A stretch of 64,000 nt of DNA from Kiritimatiellales bacterium (GTDB taxonomy: Bacteria; Verrucomicrobiota; Kiritimatiellia; Kiritimatiellales; Tichowtungiaceae), in the NCBI GenBank assembly GCA_041656295.1, contig JBBADV010000003.1, positions 62,001 to 126,000 on the forward strand. The letters run 5' to 3'. Positions within the stretch are counted from its first letter, which is position 1. Each line of letters begins with the position of its first letter. The notes below the pieces were generated by a model. The model made no database searches, was not told the origin of the DNA, and saw only the letters and a list, made by a program, of their open reading frames with translations. Shown piece after piece: positions 8,752 to 17,807 of this stretch. The position numbers were made by a program, and so were the translations under genes.

Positions 8752-10347
8752 TCAAAAGCTCTGCATCGCCATATCAATATAAAGTGTGGCGGACCAGCCG
8801 AAGTCTGAAAAGGCCTGATGGTACGGACTGATTTCCGGCGCGCATCTGCCTTTACGCAGCAGTTGCGGCGGCGGCAGTTCGCCACGGTCGTCATAAAATT
8901 CAAAAAATGTTCCGCACCGGTGATAATATTTTTCAAGCTCCGTAACGGTTTTTATGCGCAACTGTTCTGCTTCTGCGTGGCGGTTACAGCGTTTTAATCC
9001 GCGAATGATTAACCAGTTCATGCAGATCCAGACCGGTCCGCGCCACATATCCTTGGAATAATATTTTTCGCACTGCCGCGAAATTGACGGCACTGGAAAC
9101 GCGGTGCCGAATGAGCCCGGAACGGCCAGATGTGTGAGCATCCGTTCCAGTTTTTCAGCATCCGGCGCGCCGGAAAGCAGCGGCAGGAACCCGGATGACG
9201 CCAGTACTGCGCTTTGCTTTTGATTAACAACATCGAGATCAACATAAAAACCGGCGGCATCATTCCACAGCCGTTCATTCATCAGCCGGTTGATTTCCGC
9301 CGCAGTTTTCCGGTGCGATTCCGCTTCATCGGTTAATCCCAGCTCTTCCGCAAATCCGGCGATAATTTCATATTCGTGCGCGAGAAACGCGTTAAAATCC
9401 GGCGCATCCAGTTGGATGGCATCATCAAAGCGCGGGGAGTTATCCATTCCGCTTTCACCGCTCCGGCAGTTTGCATCCGCTTCAATAGCCCACTCAACAA
9501 GTCCGCCGCCGTCGCTGTCACGGTTTTCGCGAATCCATTGAAGAAACTTCACCAGTTTTGGGTAAATTCCGGCGATAAATTCCGGCGACGGATCTTTTTC
9601 CTGAATCAGCTGCGCTCCCAGCGCAAGCACCGGCGGCTGGGTAATACTGCTGTGTTTATACGGATCCATCGCATGCGGAATGAAACCATCCGGCTGCTGC
9701 AAATCAAAAACCGCCAGCAGAAAACTGCGCGCCGTTTCAGGATTAATGTGCCGCATACCGGCGGCGTGAAACACACTGTCCCACAGCCACATGCGGGCGT
9801 GCGGCCACCGGTCCGGTGTAGACCATAAATGGTGAATCTGTCCTTCCGCCGAACAGCATTGCGTTTTTAACTGCGAGGCGGCTTTCCACAGCGCCGTGTC
9901 AGCATTTGGCGGAAAGGTTAGCGAATCAAGAAACCGCCGGCGGTCTGCAATCACCTGCTCAAGGCTGCTCTCCAGCAATTCCGGCTGGAAACATTCTTCA
10001 TGCCCGATTAAAAGCATATCGTTCTTCCGGCAGCACTGCATTGATTTGCCGCACTCGAATGAAACATCGCCGGAGACCAGAAAATGAAAACTATCGACAA
10101 ACGCTCCGCACACACTGCTCCCGCCGGAAAAGCTGATTCTGAAAAAATCGCCGGCCAGCAATAACGATTCCACCGGTTTTTCCGGCAGGACCAGTGTCCC
10201 GCCGTTTTCCGGAATTTTAATTTCAATTGCCACGCCGGACAATGCGGTGCGAAGCACCAGCGACTTGCCGAATTTCGTTTCACCGTCCAGTCCTGAAAAT
10301 GCCAGCAGCTGCCCGCTGCCCCATACAGTCAAAACATTGTTTTTCAT
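8752..10347 (-). CDS. GH63-like glycosidase (trehalase-like six-hairpin fold)
   Basis: 531 residues, no signal peptide, so probably cytoplasmic. The (alpha/alpha)6 barrel signatures of GH63 and mannosylglycerate hydrolase-type enzymes are visible in order: MWLWDSVFHA with the candidate acid Asp190, QPDGFIPHAMDP, ESGMDNSPRFDD, YYSKDMWRGPVWICMNW, FFEFYDDRG and DFGWSATLYIDM. Such enzymes hydrolyse short alpha-glycosides after import. AAGGTAGT precedes the start. It is divergent from the F1 gene at 10621. Whether it acts on galactosides, glucosides or mannosides cannot be decided here. Confidence 0.7.
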   Translation of the reverse strand: MKNNVLTVWGSGQLLAFSGLDGETKFGKSLVLRTALSGVAIEIKIPENGGTLVLPEKPVESLLLAGDFFRISFSGGSSVCGAFVDSFHFLVSGDVSFECGKSMQCCRKNDMLLIGHEECFQPELLESSLEQVIADRRRFLDSLTFPPNADTALWKAASQLKTQCCSAEGQIHHLWSTPDRWPHARMWLWDSVFHAAGMRHINPETARSFLLAVFDLQQPDGFIPHAMDPYKHSSITQPPVLALGAQLIQEKDPSPEFIAGIYPKLVKFLQWIRENRDSDGGGLVEWAIEADANCRSGESGMDNSPRFDDAIQLDAPDFNAFLAHEYEIIAGFAEELGLTDEAESHRKTAAEINRLMNERLWNDAAGFYVDLDVVNQKQSAVLASSGFLPLLSGAPDAEKLERMLTHLAVPGSFGTAFPVPSISRQCEKYYSKDMWRGPVWICMNWLIIRGLKRCNRHAEAEQLRIKTVTELEKYYHRCGTFFEFYDDRGELPPPQLLRKGRCAPEISPYHQAFSDFGWSATLYIDMAMQSF

Positions 10348-10620
10348 AAAAACTACCTTATTCGAGTTTGTAAAAATAACTTAATAAATAAGTTGGTAAA
10401 GCAGAAAACACAAATCTTTGATTTACGATGTTGAATTCATAAGTTTTTAATTTTACTGTGATTTTATAAGCATAAATAAAAATTCACCGGCAAAAAAATA
10501 TTTAAAATTTCAGTTGCATTTTTAAAAATAAAAGTTACCTTTTATCCAAATACGAGTTAGTAGCGAATACGATTTTCGCGGCTTGTATGGAAGACCGACT
10601 ATAGGAAAAGGAGAGTCGAG
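10348..10620. promoter_or_regulatory. AT-rich divergent promoter region with LacI-type operator (site 3)
   Basis: This 273-base gap separates the GH63-like gene from the F1 gene. CCAAATACGAGTTAGT at 10546-10561 matches the island operator and shares the core AATACGAGTTAG with the site at 5237. TTGCAT at 10514-10519 and TACCTT at 10536-10541 may form the rightward promoter. AAGGAGAG lies just before the ATG at 10621. The rest is AT-rich with no other feature visible. Confidence 0.5.
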
Positions 10621-11295
10621 ATGAGAAAAATCAGCAGTATCACATGTATTATCTTCGGATGCGGAATGTTTGCATTTTCCGATGTTATTGTGAGTGTTGT
10701 TTCAAATATACCGACAGACAATGTATTAATTGGTAACGCTACTGGAACTGCAGGATTGGGTTGGCGTAATAACGGTACGGATCCAGTGCGAGAAATCGGA
10801 CAGTCTTTTTTAGCGTCGATGGATACAATTATGGATTCATTCAGCTTAAAGGCTGGCGGAGGAGTCGGTGCCGGTGCTTCGGGGGCCGGTTTTTCTGTGA
10901 CGATTTATTCAAATTCAGTTGATACTACTTTGGGAACTGCTATTTCAACACAAACAGGGACTTATTTGACGACAAGCGATGGTGTTTCGAGTGGTGCATG
11001 GATTACTTTTGATTTGGAAGATAATATTAATCTTTATTCAGGAAATTATTATACTTTTACACTTACATGGGATGATCCTGCTGTTCCGGCGAAAAACCAG
11101 AATTTTTTCCATCAGAATACAGGAAGCACGTTTTCAGAAGGTAGACTCTGGCAAAATAATGGCTCCTCTTGGGCAGCTTCAGGCGTTGCAGACTTTGTAT
11201 TTGTTGTGCAGGCGATTCCTGAACCGGTATCGGCTGGGTTGTTGACCATCGGTGGCGTTGCGCTGATGTTCTTCCGGAAACGGTTTAAAAAATAA
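10621..11295 (+). CDS. Secreted F1-module protein with PEP-CTERM anchor
   Basis: 224 residues. An N-terminal signal peptide (cut near FAFSD) is followed by one F1 module: LGWRNNGTDPVREIGQSF, MDSFSLKAGGGVGAGASGA, FSVTIYSN, ISTQTGTYL, WITFDLED, YYTFTLTWDD, GRLWQNN. It ends with a PEP-CTERM sorting signal: IPEP, a hydrophobic stretch and the basic tail FFRKRFKK. Exosortase recognition and surface display are known for such tails. It is the first gene after the operator at 10546 and is followed by a terminator. Function is unknown; ligand binding is inferred from F1 fusions elsewhere. Confidence 0.8.
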   Translation: MRKISSITCIIFGCGMFAFSDVIVSVVSNIPTDNVLIGNATGTAGLGWRNNGTDPVREIGQSFLASMDTIMDSFSLKAGGGVGAGASGAGFSVTIYSNSVDTTLGTAISTQTGTYLTTSDGVSSGAWITFDLEDNINLYSGNYYTFTLTWDDPAVPAKNQNFFHQNTGSTFSEGRLWQNNGSSWAASGVADFVFVVQAIPEPVSAGLLTIGGVALMFFRKRFKK

Positions 11296-11311
11296 TCAGT
11301 ATGCTTTTTTC

Positions 11312-11342
11312 CGGCGGCTCATTTTTAGAGCCGCCGTTTTTT
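11312..11342 (+). terminator. Rho-independent terminator
   Basis: CGGCGGCTC at 11312-11320 pairs with GAGCCGCCG at 11328-11336 across a seven-base loop and is followed by a T run. It ends the F1/PEP-CTERM transcript before the oxidoreductase gene. Confidence 0.85.
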
Positions 11343-11377
11343 GGCTGTAAATTCAAGGTTTTCGGGAGGATTTTTTT

Positions 11378-12754
11378 GTGAGTTCACATCATACTGAAAA
11401 AAAACGCCGGCGGTTTGCGTATGTCGGAACAGGATCGCGGGTGAAAATGTTTCTGGATCCGGTGGCAACTTCGTATGCAGAGGATTCTGAGATTGTCGGG
11501 CTGTGCGACAGCAGTATGGTGCGCGCTGAATATCATCGCGACCGGATTATCAGGGAGCTTGGATATCGTGAAGTTCCGCTGTATAAAGCGGCGGATTTTC
11601 ATCGGATGCTGGAAGAGACAAAGCCGGATACGGTGGTCGTCTGTTCAGTGGATTGCACGCACGATTATTATATTACCGAGAGTCTTCATGCCGGATGCAG
11701 CGTGGTTACAGAAAAACCGATGACGGTGAATGCGGAAAAGTGCCAATCCGTTCTTGATGCAGTAAGTGAAACTCAGCGGCCGGTTCAGGTGACGTTTAAT
11801 TATCGTTGGGCACCGGGCGCCACCAAAGTGAAAGAACTGCTGTCGACCGGTGTAATCGGCAATATTTATCAGGTGAATATGGAATACTGCCTGAATACGA
11901 GTCACGGTGCGGATTATTTCCGGCGCTGGCATTCAATCAAAGAGTGTTCCGGCGGCCTGCTGGTGCATAAGTCGACACACCATTTTGATTTGATTAACTG
12001 GTGGATTGATGCGGTTCCGGACCGCGTGTTTGCACGCGGCGGCCTGTTTTTTTACGGCAAAGAGAATGCGGTAAAGCGCGGCGATGAAGTTTTTACTAAA
12101 TATGATCGGTATCATGGAAATATAACTTCCGGTAAACAGGATCCGTTTGCATTTATCTATGACGATGCGGATTACGATCAGGTATATAACCGCAATATTT
12201 ATCTCGATGCAGAAAAAGAGAACGGATACCTGCGTGATATGAATGTGTTTCGCGCCGGCATTGATATTGAAGATGTGATGAATGTTTCCGTACGTTATCG
12301 CAACGGCATACTGCTGAACTATTCATTAAACGCATTCAGCCCGAATGAAGGATACCGGGTGACATTTACCGGCAACCGCGGCCGGATTGAATATTCCGAA
12401 GTTCACGGTGCACATATTTTGTTTGAGGACGGCACTAAAAAACCGGTGAACGAGCATGCGCACAGCGGACGGCATCACTTGAAGGTTTTTCCGATGTTTA
12501 AAGAGCCGTATGAGATTGAGGTGATCCCCGGCAAGGGTGGTCACGGCGGCGGCGATATTCTTCTGCAGGAACAGATTTTTTCGGCCAATCCGCCGAAAGA
12601 TCCGTTCGGACGGCATGCCGGACACGAGCAGGGCGCAGCATCCATTTTAATCGGAATTGCGGCAAACCGGAGTATTCGGACCGGTCAGGATGAAAAAATT
12701 ACGGATCTTGTTCCGTTGCGGCCGGATGCTGCCCGCCTGTCCGAATTAATCTGA
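11378..12754 (+). CDS. Gfo/Idh/MocA-family oxidoreductase
   Basis: 458 residues. GTG start with GGGAGGA at 11364-11370. The N-terminal Rossmann motif is VGTGSRVKMF, and the conserved EKP motif appears in VVTEKPMTVNAEKC. The C-terminal half holds the usual alpha/beta substrate domain, including SGGLLVHKSTHHFDLINWW with the catalytic-site His region. Family members oxidise or reduce sugars and sugar derivatives with NAD(P). No signal peptide, so cytoplasmic. The LacI regulator follows 48 bases later and may be co-transcribed. The specific sugar is unknown. Confidence 0.85.
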   Translation: MSSHHTEKKRRRFAYVGTGSRVKMFLDPVATSYAEDSEIVGLCDSSMVRAEYHRDRIIRELGYREVPLYKAADFHRMLEETKPDTVVVCSVDCTHDYYITESLHAGCSVVTEKPMTVNAEKCQSVLDAVSETQRPVQVTFNYRWAPGATKVKELLSTGVIGNIYQVNMEYCLNTSHGADYFRRWHSIKECSGGLLVHKSTHHFDLINWWIDAVPDRVFARGGLFFYGKENAVKRGDEVFTKYDRYHGNITSGKQDPFAFIYDDADYDQVYNRNIYLDAEKENGYLRDMNVFRAGIDIEDVMNVSVRYRNGILLNYSLNAFSPNEGYRVTFTGNRGRIEYSEVHGAHILFEDGTKKPVNEHAHSGRHHLKVFPMFKEPYEIEVIPGKGGHGGGDILLQEQIFSANPPKDPFGRHAGHEQGAASILIGIAANRSIRTGQDEKITDLVPLRPDAARLSELI

Positions 12755-12802
12755 TGTAAATAATGCGTGAAGCTCTGAGCAGGAGTTGATAAGTTTACGC
12801 TT

Positions 12803-13840
12803 ATGAATTCCCGTTCAAAACAAACGCATAAAATTTCTTCTACTGCGGACTTAGCTCGTTATCTCGGGCTGTCACAATGGACGGTGTCACGCGCGATCAA
12901 TAATCATAAGGACATCAGCGAAGCTACGCGCCGGCGTGTGATGGATGCGATGGATGAGACGGGATTTCGTCCGAATCTTTTCGCGCGCGGATTGCGCGGA
13001 CGCAGTTCACGGATGATCGGCATCAGTTTTTTCCGGTTGAATGTTCCGATTTTGAATCAGAAAGTTTTGAATATTCAAACGTTTTTCCGTGAAAAACAAT
13101 ACCAGTGTTTGCTTGAAACGACTGATAATGATCTTGAGCAGGAAATTCAGGGAATACGGAATCTCCTCAAAATTCATGTTGATGGAATTGTTCTGATTCA
13201 GTCTGGATTGACTGTAGAGCAGATGGGGTCTTTGGCCGGCAGTGTCCCGTGGGTTTTGGTGGATCCGGGGATTCCGGCGTTTGGCGGAAATGCGGTTTAT
13301 TTAGACCGGGCTGTCGCGCAACGGCGTATATTTGAACATTTATACACGTTAGGGCACCGGAAGTTTGCTCTGCTGGGTTATGGGAAAAATGATAAATGGC
13401 GGTGGCCGGCATTGCAGCAGGCCGCTATTGATTTCGGCATGAATCCTGCAAAAGAATTTACGGCTTTAAAAAAACAGAAGGGTGATCGCAGTGAGGTAGC
13501 CGCCGGAGTACGAATGGCTGAAGAGATTATTCATCAGTCGCCAAGACCGACGGCATTGATTTGTCTCAATGATTTTATTGCTCTCGGTGTAATACAGGCA
13601 CTGCAGCACGCAGGTTTTTCTGTACCTGCAGATTTTTCTGTGACCGGATTTGATAATTTATCCAGCTCATTTTATCCGATATTAACAACGATTGATCAGC
13701 GGGTCAGCGTGATGATGAAAGAGGCGGGAAATCTGCTGTTGCGGCAGATTGATGCGCCGGATTTCAAACACGCAGCTGAATCAATCCGCATCGAGCCGGA
13801 ATTCATTATCGGCGAATCCACCGGTCCGGTGCCGGAATAA
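12803..13840 (+). CDS. LacI-family transcriptional regulator
   Basis: 345 residues. The N-terminal DNA-binding domain reads TADLARYLGLSQWTVSRAIN, followed by the hinge-like PNLFARGLRGRSSRMIGI. The rest is a periplasmic-binding-protein-like sensor (DGIVLIQSGL, PTALICLNDFIALGVIQAL, DFSVTGFDNLSSSFYP). LacI proteins bind CG-centred palindromes; six such sites lie at 37, 5237, 10546, 14064, 15297 and 21071, so this protein is the natural candidate to bind them. Between AGGAG (12781-12785) and the ATG is a small hairpin, ATAAG pairing with CTTAT, which may bring the two closer. The ligand is probably a sugar released by the island enzymes. Confidence 0.9.
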   Translation: MNSRSKQTHKISSTADLARYLGLSQWTVSRAINNHKDISEATRRRVMDAMDETGFRPNLFARGLRGRSSRMIGISFFRLNVPILNQKVLNIQTFFREKQYQCLLETTDNDLEQEIQGIRNLLKIHVDGIVLIQSGLTVEQMGSLAGSVPWVLVDPGIPAFGGNAVYLDRAVAQRRIFEHLYTLGHRKFALLGYGKNDKWRWPALQQAAIDFGMNPAKEFTALKKQKGDRSEVAAGVRMAEEIIHQSPRPTALICLNDFIALGVIQALQHAGFSVPADFSVTGFDNLSSSFYPILTTIDQRVSVMMKEAGNLLLRQIDAPDFKHAAESIRIEPEFIIGESTGPVPE

Positions 13841-14104
13841 TTTTTTTTGGCAGGATAACGGGATTTTTAACCACAGAGATAGATTTGGAGAATTAAAATT
13901 CTGTGCCTCAGTGATCTCTCTGTGGCTTCCAGAATCTGTTTATATCCGTGATATCTGCAGTTCGTTAACCGGTTTCGTAAAATTCTGCGGGAACCGTTTT
14001 TTAAACAATCATTGATTATTTTCTTGAGCAAAATTTTTTTCTAAATATAACAAAACAGACAAACCTAAAACGTATTTGGTGTTAAAACACAGCGGAGAGT
14101 TTAA
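13841..14104. promoter_or_regulatory. Intergenic region with dyad repeat, promoter and LacI-type operator (site 4)
   Basis: An inverted repeat ACCACAGAGA / TCTCTGTGG spans about 13871-13924. TTGAGC at 14024-14029 and TATAAC at 14046-14051 (16 bases apart) form a good promoter. Operator CCTAAAACGTATTTGG is at 14064-14079, extended to ACC...GGT at 14063-14080, and lies just past the expected transcription start. This layout matches the promoter before 15346 almost base for base. Confidence 0.6.
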
Positions 14105-15214
14105 ATGTCTGTAAACGAAGCGGCTGAGCCGGGTTCAAAAAAAGGTGTCGATCCGTTTTTCTTTACGATTAAAGATGTTTGCGAAGGAAAACCGGCGAAC
14201 GGACTGGTGTGGTTTCTTGAGCAGACAACGGGAAATCAGCGTCCGCCGGCGGAAGACCGGTTTGTCGTAAAAGACAGGTGCAAGGTGCTGAAATCAACTG
14301 CATTCGAATCGATGACGCGCCGCCGGAAAAACCGCCCGCCGGTGTTTTATAATCCTGTTTATCATCAGACCGGTTATGTTGAGTCCGAAGACGGTATCTA
14401 TGACGTAGTGACATGGAATACTCCGCTCGGGAGTGTAACCGGGAAATCTCATAATAATCATTTTACAGAGTATCCAGTGAAGACGCCGGATGACATTGAA
14501 CTCTGGACATTTATTTATGAAAATCTGACGTTTCAGACAAATCCGGTATGGTTTGAAAAAAATACGTCGGATCAGATTCATTTTGATATGAACTGGTCGC
14601 CGGTACAGCAGCTTTTACAGTTCGATATGGGAATGGAGAATTTCTATTGTTTTCTGGCAGATGAGCCGGAAAAAATGGAACGGTTGCTGGCGGTTATGCA
14701 TGAACGCTGTAAAGACAGGCTGCGGCTGGGATTATCTCTTTTTAAAAAGACGTTTTGGGTGTACTGGGCGGAAAATACATCGTCGACAGAAATTTCACCG
14801 GCGTATTACCGGAGGCTTACGTTGCCGCATATGCGGGAATACGCACAGATTGTACATGAAAAAAATGCACGCCTGATTGTTCACATGTGCGGTCTGCTTA
14901 AAAATCTGGCGGACTGTTTCCCTGAGACCGGCATAGATGGCATTGATTCTGTGACACCGCCGCCGTTCGGAGATGCGCCGTATAAACTGATCCGGGATAC
15001 ATTCAAGCCGGATTTTACCATCATCGGACGTTTGAACGCCTGTCTGTGGGTCGGAAAAAGCAAGGCGGAGATTCAATCAATCATCCGGCAGCAGATTTAT
15101 CCCGCACTGCTGACGACTCCTTTTTGTCTGATGGTTACGACTGATGCAATGCCTGACATCCCATATGATGATGTGATGAATTTGTATGATGCGCTGGAGT
15201 CTGTCGCATGGTGA
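14105..15214 (+). CDS. Uroporphyrinogen decarboxylase-like (MtaA/CmuA-type) methyltransferase
   Basis: 369 residues, TIM-barrel URO-D superfamily. The His-x-Cys zinc motif of the MtaA/CmuA branch is seen as HMCG (His260, Cys262), with a later Cys in TPFCLMVT that may complete the site. This favours a corrinoid-dependent methyl transfer role over haem synthesis. Such genes are frequent in PVC polysaccharide clusters, where their substrates are unknown. Removal of methyl groups from methylated sugars is a guess. It has its own promoter and operator, and the next gene again has its own. Confidence 0.75.
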   Translation: MSVNEAAEPGSKKGVDPFFFTIKDVCEGKPANGLVWFLEQTTGNQRPPAEDRFVVKDRCKVLKSTAFESMTRRRKNRPPVFYNPVYHQTGYVESEDGIYDVVTWNTPLGSVTGKSHNNHFTEYPVKTPDDIELWTFIYENLTFQTNPVWFEKNTSDQIHFDMNWSPVQQLLQFDMGMENFYCFLADEPEKMERLLAVMHERCKDRLRLGLSLFKKTFWVYWAENTSSTEISPAYYRRLTLPHMREYAQIVHEKNARLIVHMCGLLKNLADCFPETGIDGIDSVTPPPFGDAPYKLIRDTFKPDFTIIGRLNACLWVGKSKAEIQSIIRQQIYPALLTTPFCLMVTTDAMPDIPYDDVMNLYDALESVAW

Positions 15215-15257
15215 GGCGGGTACGGTTTCTGAGTTAAAAAATCGCCGATGTTTTTTC

Positions 15258-15340
15258 TTGAACAAAAACACCGGATAACTCATAAATAATCTACAACCTA
15301 AAACGTATTGGGAATACATAGTGATTATTAAGGAAAGGAG
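15258..15340 (+). promoter_or_regulatory. Promoter with LacI-type operator (site 5)
   Basis: TTGAAC at 15258-15263 and CATAAA at 15281-15286 are 17 bases apart. Operator CCTAAAACGTATTGGG at 15297-15312 starts 39 bases after the first box (40 in the promoter of 14105). AAAGGAG at 15334-15340 supports the ATG at 15346. Confidence 0.6.
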
Positions 15341-15345
15341 ATATG

Positions 15346-15963
15346 ATGAACAGGAGTAAAACAGGATTAATATGGGCGGCGATATTTGCACTTATTTTTT
15401 CGGCAGGAACGATGGTGTCCGCCGAGGTGAAAGTGTCTGCCGATTCTTCGGCACCGGATAAGGATGTGATTGCCGCCAGCTCCGTTCCGGAATCACTGAC
15501 GGGTTATCAATGGCGGAACAACGATTCCGGTGGACGGCGTGATCTGGGACAGTCGTTTAAAGCAGCGGCAAATGGAACGATGACTGCGTTCAGTGTTGCG
15601 GTTGCGGGCAATGTTCAGGTCGGCGCTTATAATGCAGCGTTTACGGTTACCGTGTATGAAAGCGACCGAAGTTCTGAGATGGGGAAAGCTGTTTCAACTC
15701 AAAAAGGAACGTATCTCGACCGGTTTTCTAATCCGATCAATCCCGGCTGGATCACGTTTGAGCTCGAGGCTGTGTCGCTGACCGGGGGTAAATATTATAC
15801 CATTATTTTTTCCTGGGATAATCTCGGAATAGCGCGGCAGGATCAGGTTTTTGCGAGCGCTAATCACATTTATTCCGACGGGCGGCTATGGGAATCGGCC
15901 GACGGAAAGCAGTTTAAGTCATCGACAGGAGCTGATCTGGTTTTCTGTGTTCAGGGAAAGTAA
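15346..15963 (+). CDS. Secreted F1-module protein
   Basis: About 205 residues with a signal peptide ending near TMVSAEV. The ATG at 15346 has ideal spacing to AAAGGAG; the adjoining ATG at 15343 is only two bases from it. The mature part is a single F1 module: GYQWRNNDSGGRRDLGQSF, MTAFSVAVAGNVQVGAYNA, FTVTVYESD, STQKGTYL, GWITFELE, YYTIIFSWD, GRLWESA, and the final LVFCVQGK. No membrane anchor or PEP-CTERM. First gene of an operon with two beta-helix proteins, another F1 protein and an esterase. Confidence 0.75.
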   Translation: MNRSKTGLIWAAIFALIFSAGTMVSAEVKVSADSSAPDKDVIAASSVPESLTGYQWRNNDSGGRRDLGQSFKAAANGTMTAFSVAVAGNVQVGAYNAAFTVTVYESDRSSEMGKAVSTQKGTYLDRFSNPINPGWITFELEAVSLTGGKYYTIIFSWDNLGIARQDQVFASANHIYSDGRLWESADGKQFKSSTGADLVFCVQGK

Positions 15964-15982
15964 TAATAAGGATTTTTAAATC

Positions 15983-17719
15983 ATGAAGTATCAGCTGATT
16001 GTATCTGGATTTTTTTTGTGCAGCTCTGTATTTGCATCTGCGGTAAAAACTGTGGATCCGGTAAAAACGCTGCAGTCATTGCCTCCGGGTAAAGCGGCAG
16101 ACGTGATCATTGAGCCGGGTGTATACCGGCTGCCGGAAGAAGGTCTGGCGTTGAAAGATCTGAAAGATGTCAGTATTCAGGCCAAAGACGTGACGTTTAT
16201 TGCAACGCATCCCAAAACAACGGCGCTTAGTTTTTACAGCTGCACGAATGTACATGTGCAGGGTCTGACGCTGGATTATGATCCGTTGCCGTTCACGCAG
16301 GGAACGATTACGGCGGTTGATCCGAAAACGCATACGGCGGAATTTTCAGTGCATGCCGGCTATTCCGATTTAACCGCTGATTTCACAGTCAACCGTTTTA
16401 ATCTTTTTGATGCTGAAACCCGGCACTGGAAAATCGGCGCGCCGGATTATTATGTCCGGAAAATTGAAGCGCTGCCGGGACTTCGTGCCGGGCGGATTTA
16501 TTTTGAACCGGTAAAAGCGGGGTTTGAACTGGTGAAACCGGGCGATCATGTAGCGATCAATCTGCGTAATGCCGCCGGTATTTATATACGATCAGGCTGT
16601 GCCGACGTTAACATGACGGACGTAACCGTTCATGCCGCACCGGCAATCGCAATTATGATTCGGTTCGCAGAAAATTCCGGTAAATTTGAGCGGGTGCGGA
16701 TTATTCCCGGTCCGACGCCGGCGGGGGCGACAGAGGCGCGCCTTTTATCAGCCAGCGCCGATGGATTCAATTCGGCCTACACACGCAAGGGACCGGTCTT
16801 GCAGGATTGTGAGTTTGCATTTATAGCGGATGACGGAGTGAATCTGCATGGCGCCACGCTGCCGGTTCTGCTGTGGGAAGATGCCCGCACCTGTATTTCG
16901 ATGCGGCCGGGGTCTGACCCGTTTCATACGCTACTGCGTTCCGGCGATGAAGTCCGGTTTCTTATTGAACCGGATTACCGGTTGACAGGCACGGCATGTA
17001 TCACCGGAATTGAAAAAGCTGATCCGCCGGCATCAATGGATGCCCGTGCGGCGCTCGGTAAAATCTGGCCGTCACTGGCGAAGAGAACGCAAAGCACAAT
17101 TTTTTATCGCGTCCGGTTTGACCGCGATATGAAGAGTCTCGGAAAGGACGGTGTATTTTTTGAATGTTTTGCCAGCGCTACACCCGATTATGTGATCCGG
17201 AATAACTATTTTCATGATCACCGCGGACGCGGGTTGCGTTTAATGGCCGGAAACGGACTGGTGGAGAGCAACCGCATTGAACGGGTTAAAGGTGCGGGCA
17301 TCAGTTCCGGGCCGGAGTTTGCATTCTGGAGAGAAGCAGGCTGGGTTGAGAATTTAATTATACGCGATAATATCATTCGTGATGCCGGGCAGGGTATGGA
17401 CATTTTTTATCCGGACAGTTATACGCCCGGAGCCATTTCAATTTTTGCCCGGGTTCTGCCGAATAAAGACAAAACGGCATATTATCAGGGAAATAAAAAT
17501 ATCACGATTACCGGCAATGAAATTGACGGATATCCTTTGGATGGGATCAGCATGGTGGCCGCGCAGGATTCTCTTATCGCAAGCAACATCATCCGGCGTG
17601 TCAATCAGCGGAGAATTCCCGGCGCCAGCACTTCGTACGGCATCCGCACCGGAAATCCGGTGAATGTACAGCATTCCGCTGAGTCCATTGAAATCAAAGA
17701 TAATCAGATCGAAAAATAA
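15983..17719 (+). CDS. Secreted parallel beta-helix protein, GH110-like
   Basis: 578 residues with signal peptide (FLCSSVFASA). Beta-helix throughout. It shares with 17808, 43809 and 46145 the segment LDYDPLPFTQGT and, later, an Asp pair inside CEFAFIADDGVNLHG (Asp283-Asp284). From memory, paired aspartates in a DDAxxxHG setting belong to the active site of GH110 alpha-1,3-galactosidases, so a related exo-galactosidase role is plausible. The next gene is a close paralogue (matching runs such as FHDHRGRGLRLMAGNGLVESN), so the two arose by duplication. Other beta-helix activities cannot be ruled out. Confidence 0.7.
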   Translation: MKYQLIVSGFFLCSSVFASAVKTVDPVKTLQSLPPGKAADVIIEPGVYRLPEEGLALKDLKDVSIQAKDVTFIATHPKTTALSFYSCTNVHVQGLTLDYDPLPFTQGTITAVDPKTHTAEFSVHAGYSDLTADFTVNRFNLFDAETRHWKIGAPDYYVRKIEALPGLRAGRIYFEPVKAGFELVKPGDHVAINLRNAAGIYIRSGCADVNMTDVTVHAAPAIAIMIRFAENSGKFERVRIIPGPTPAGATEARLLSASADGFNSAYTRKGPVLQDCEFAFIADDGVNLHGATLPVLLWEDARTCISMRPGSDPFHTLLRSGDEVRFLIEPDYRLTGTACITGIEKADPPASMDARAALGKIWPSLAKRTQSTIFYRVRFDRDMKSLGKDGVFFECFASATPDYVIRNNYFHDHRGRGLRLMAGNGLVESNRIERVKGAGISSGPEFAFWREAGWVENLIIRDNIIRDAGQGMDIFYPDSYTPGAISIFARVLPNKDKTAYYQGNKNITITGNEIDGYPLDGISMVAAQDSLIASNIIRRVNQRRIPGASTSYGIRTGNPVNVQHSAESIEIKDNQIEK

Positions 17720-17765
17720 ATATAAACAATGATCCGGTTAACAAATTAATGTTTTGCCGGATAAA

Positions 17766-17792
17766 CATGCAGCCGGCGGGTTCGCCGGTCTG
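17766..17792 (+). other. Intergenic hairpin between the two beta-helix genes
   Basis: TGCAGCCGGCG and CGCCGGTCTGCA can pair with one bulge around a GGTT loop. It may modulate expression of the downstream paralogue or stabilise mRNA ends. No T run follows, so a true terminator is unlikely. Confidence 0.4.
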
Positions 17793-17807
17793 CAAGCAGG
17801 TTTGAAT

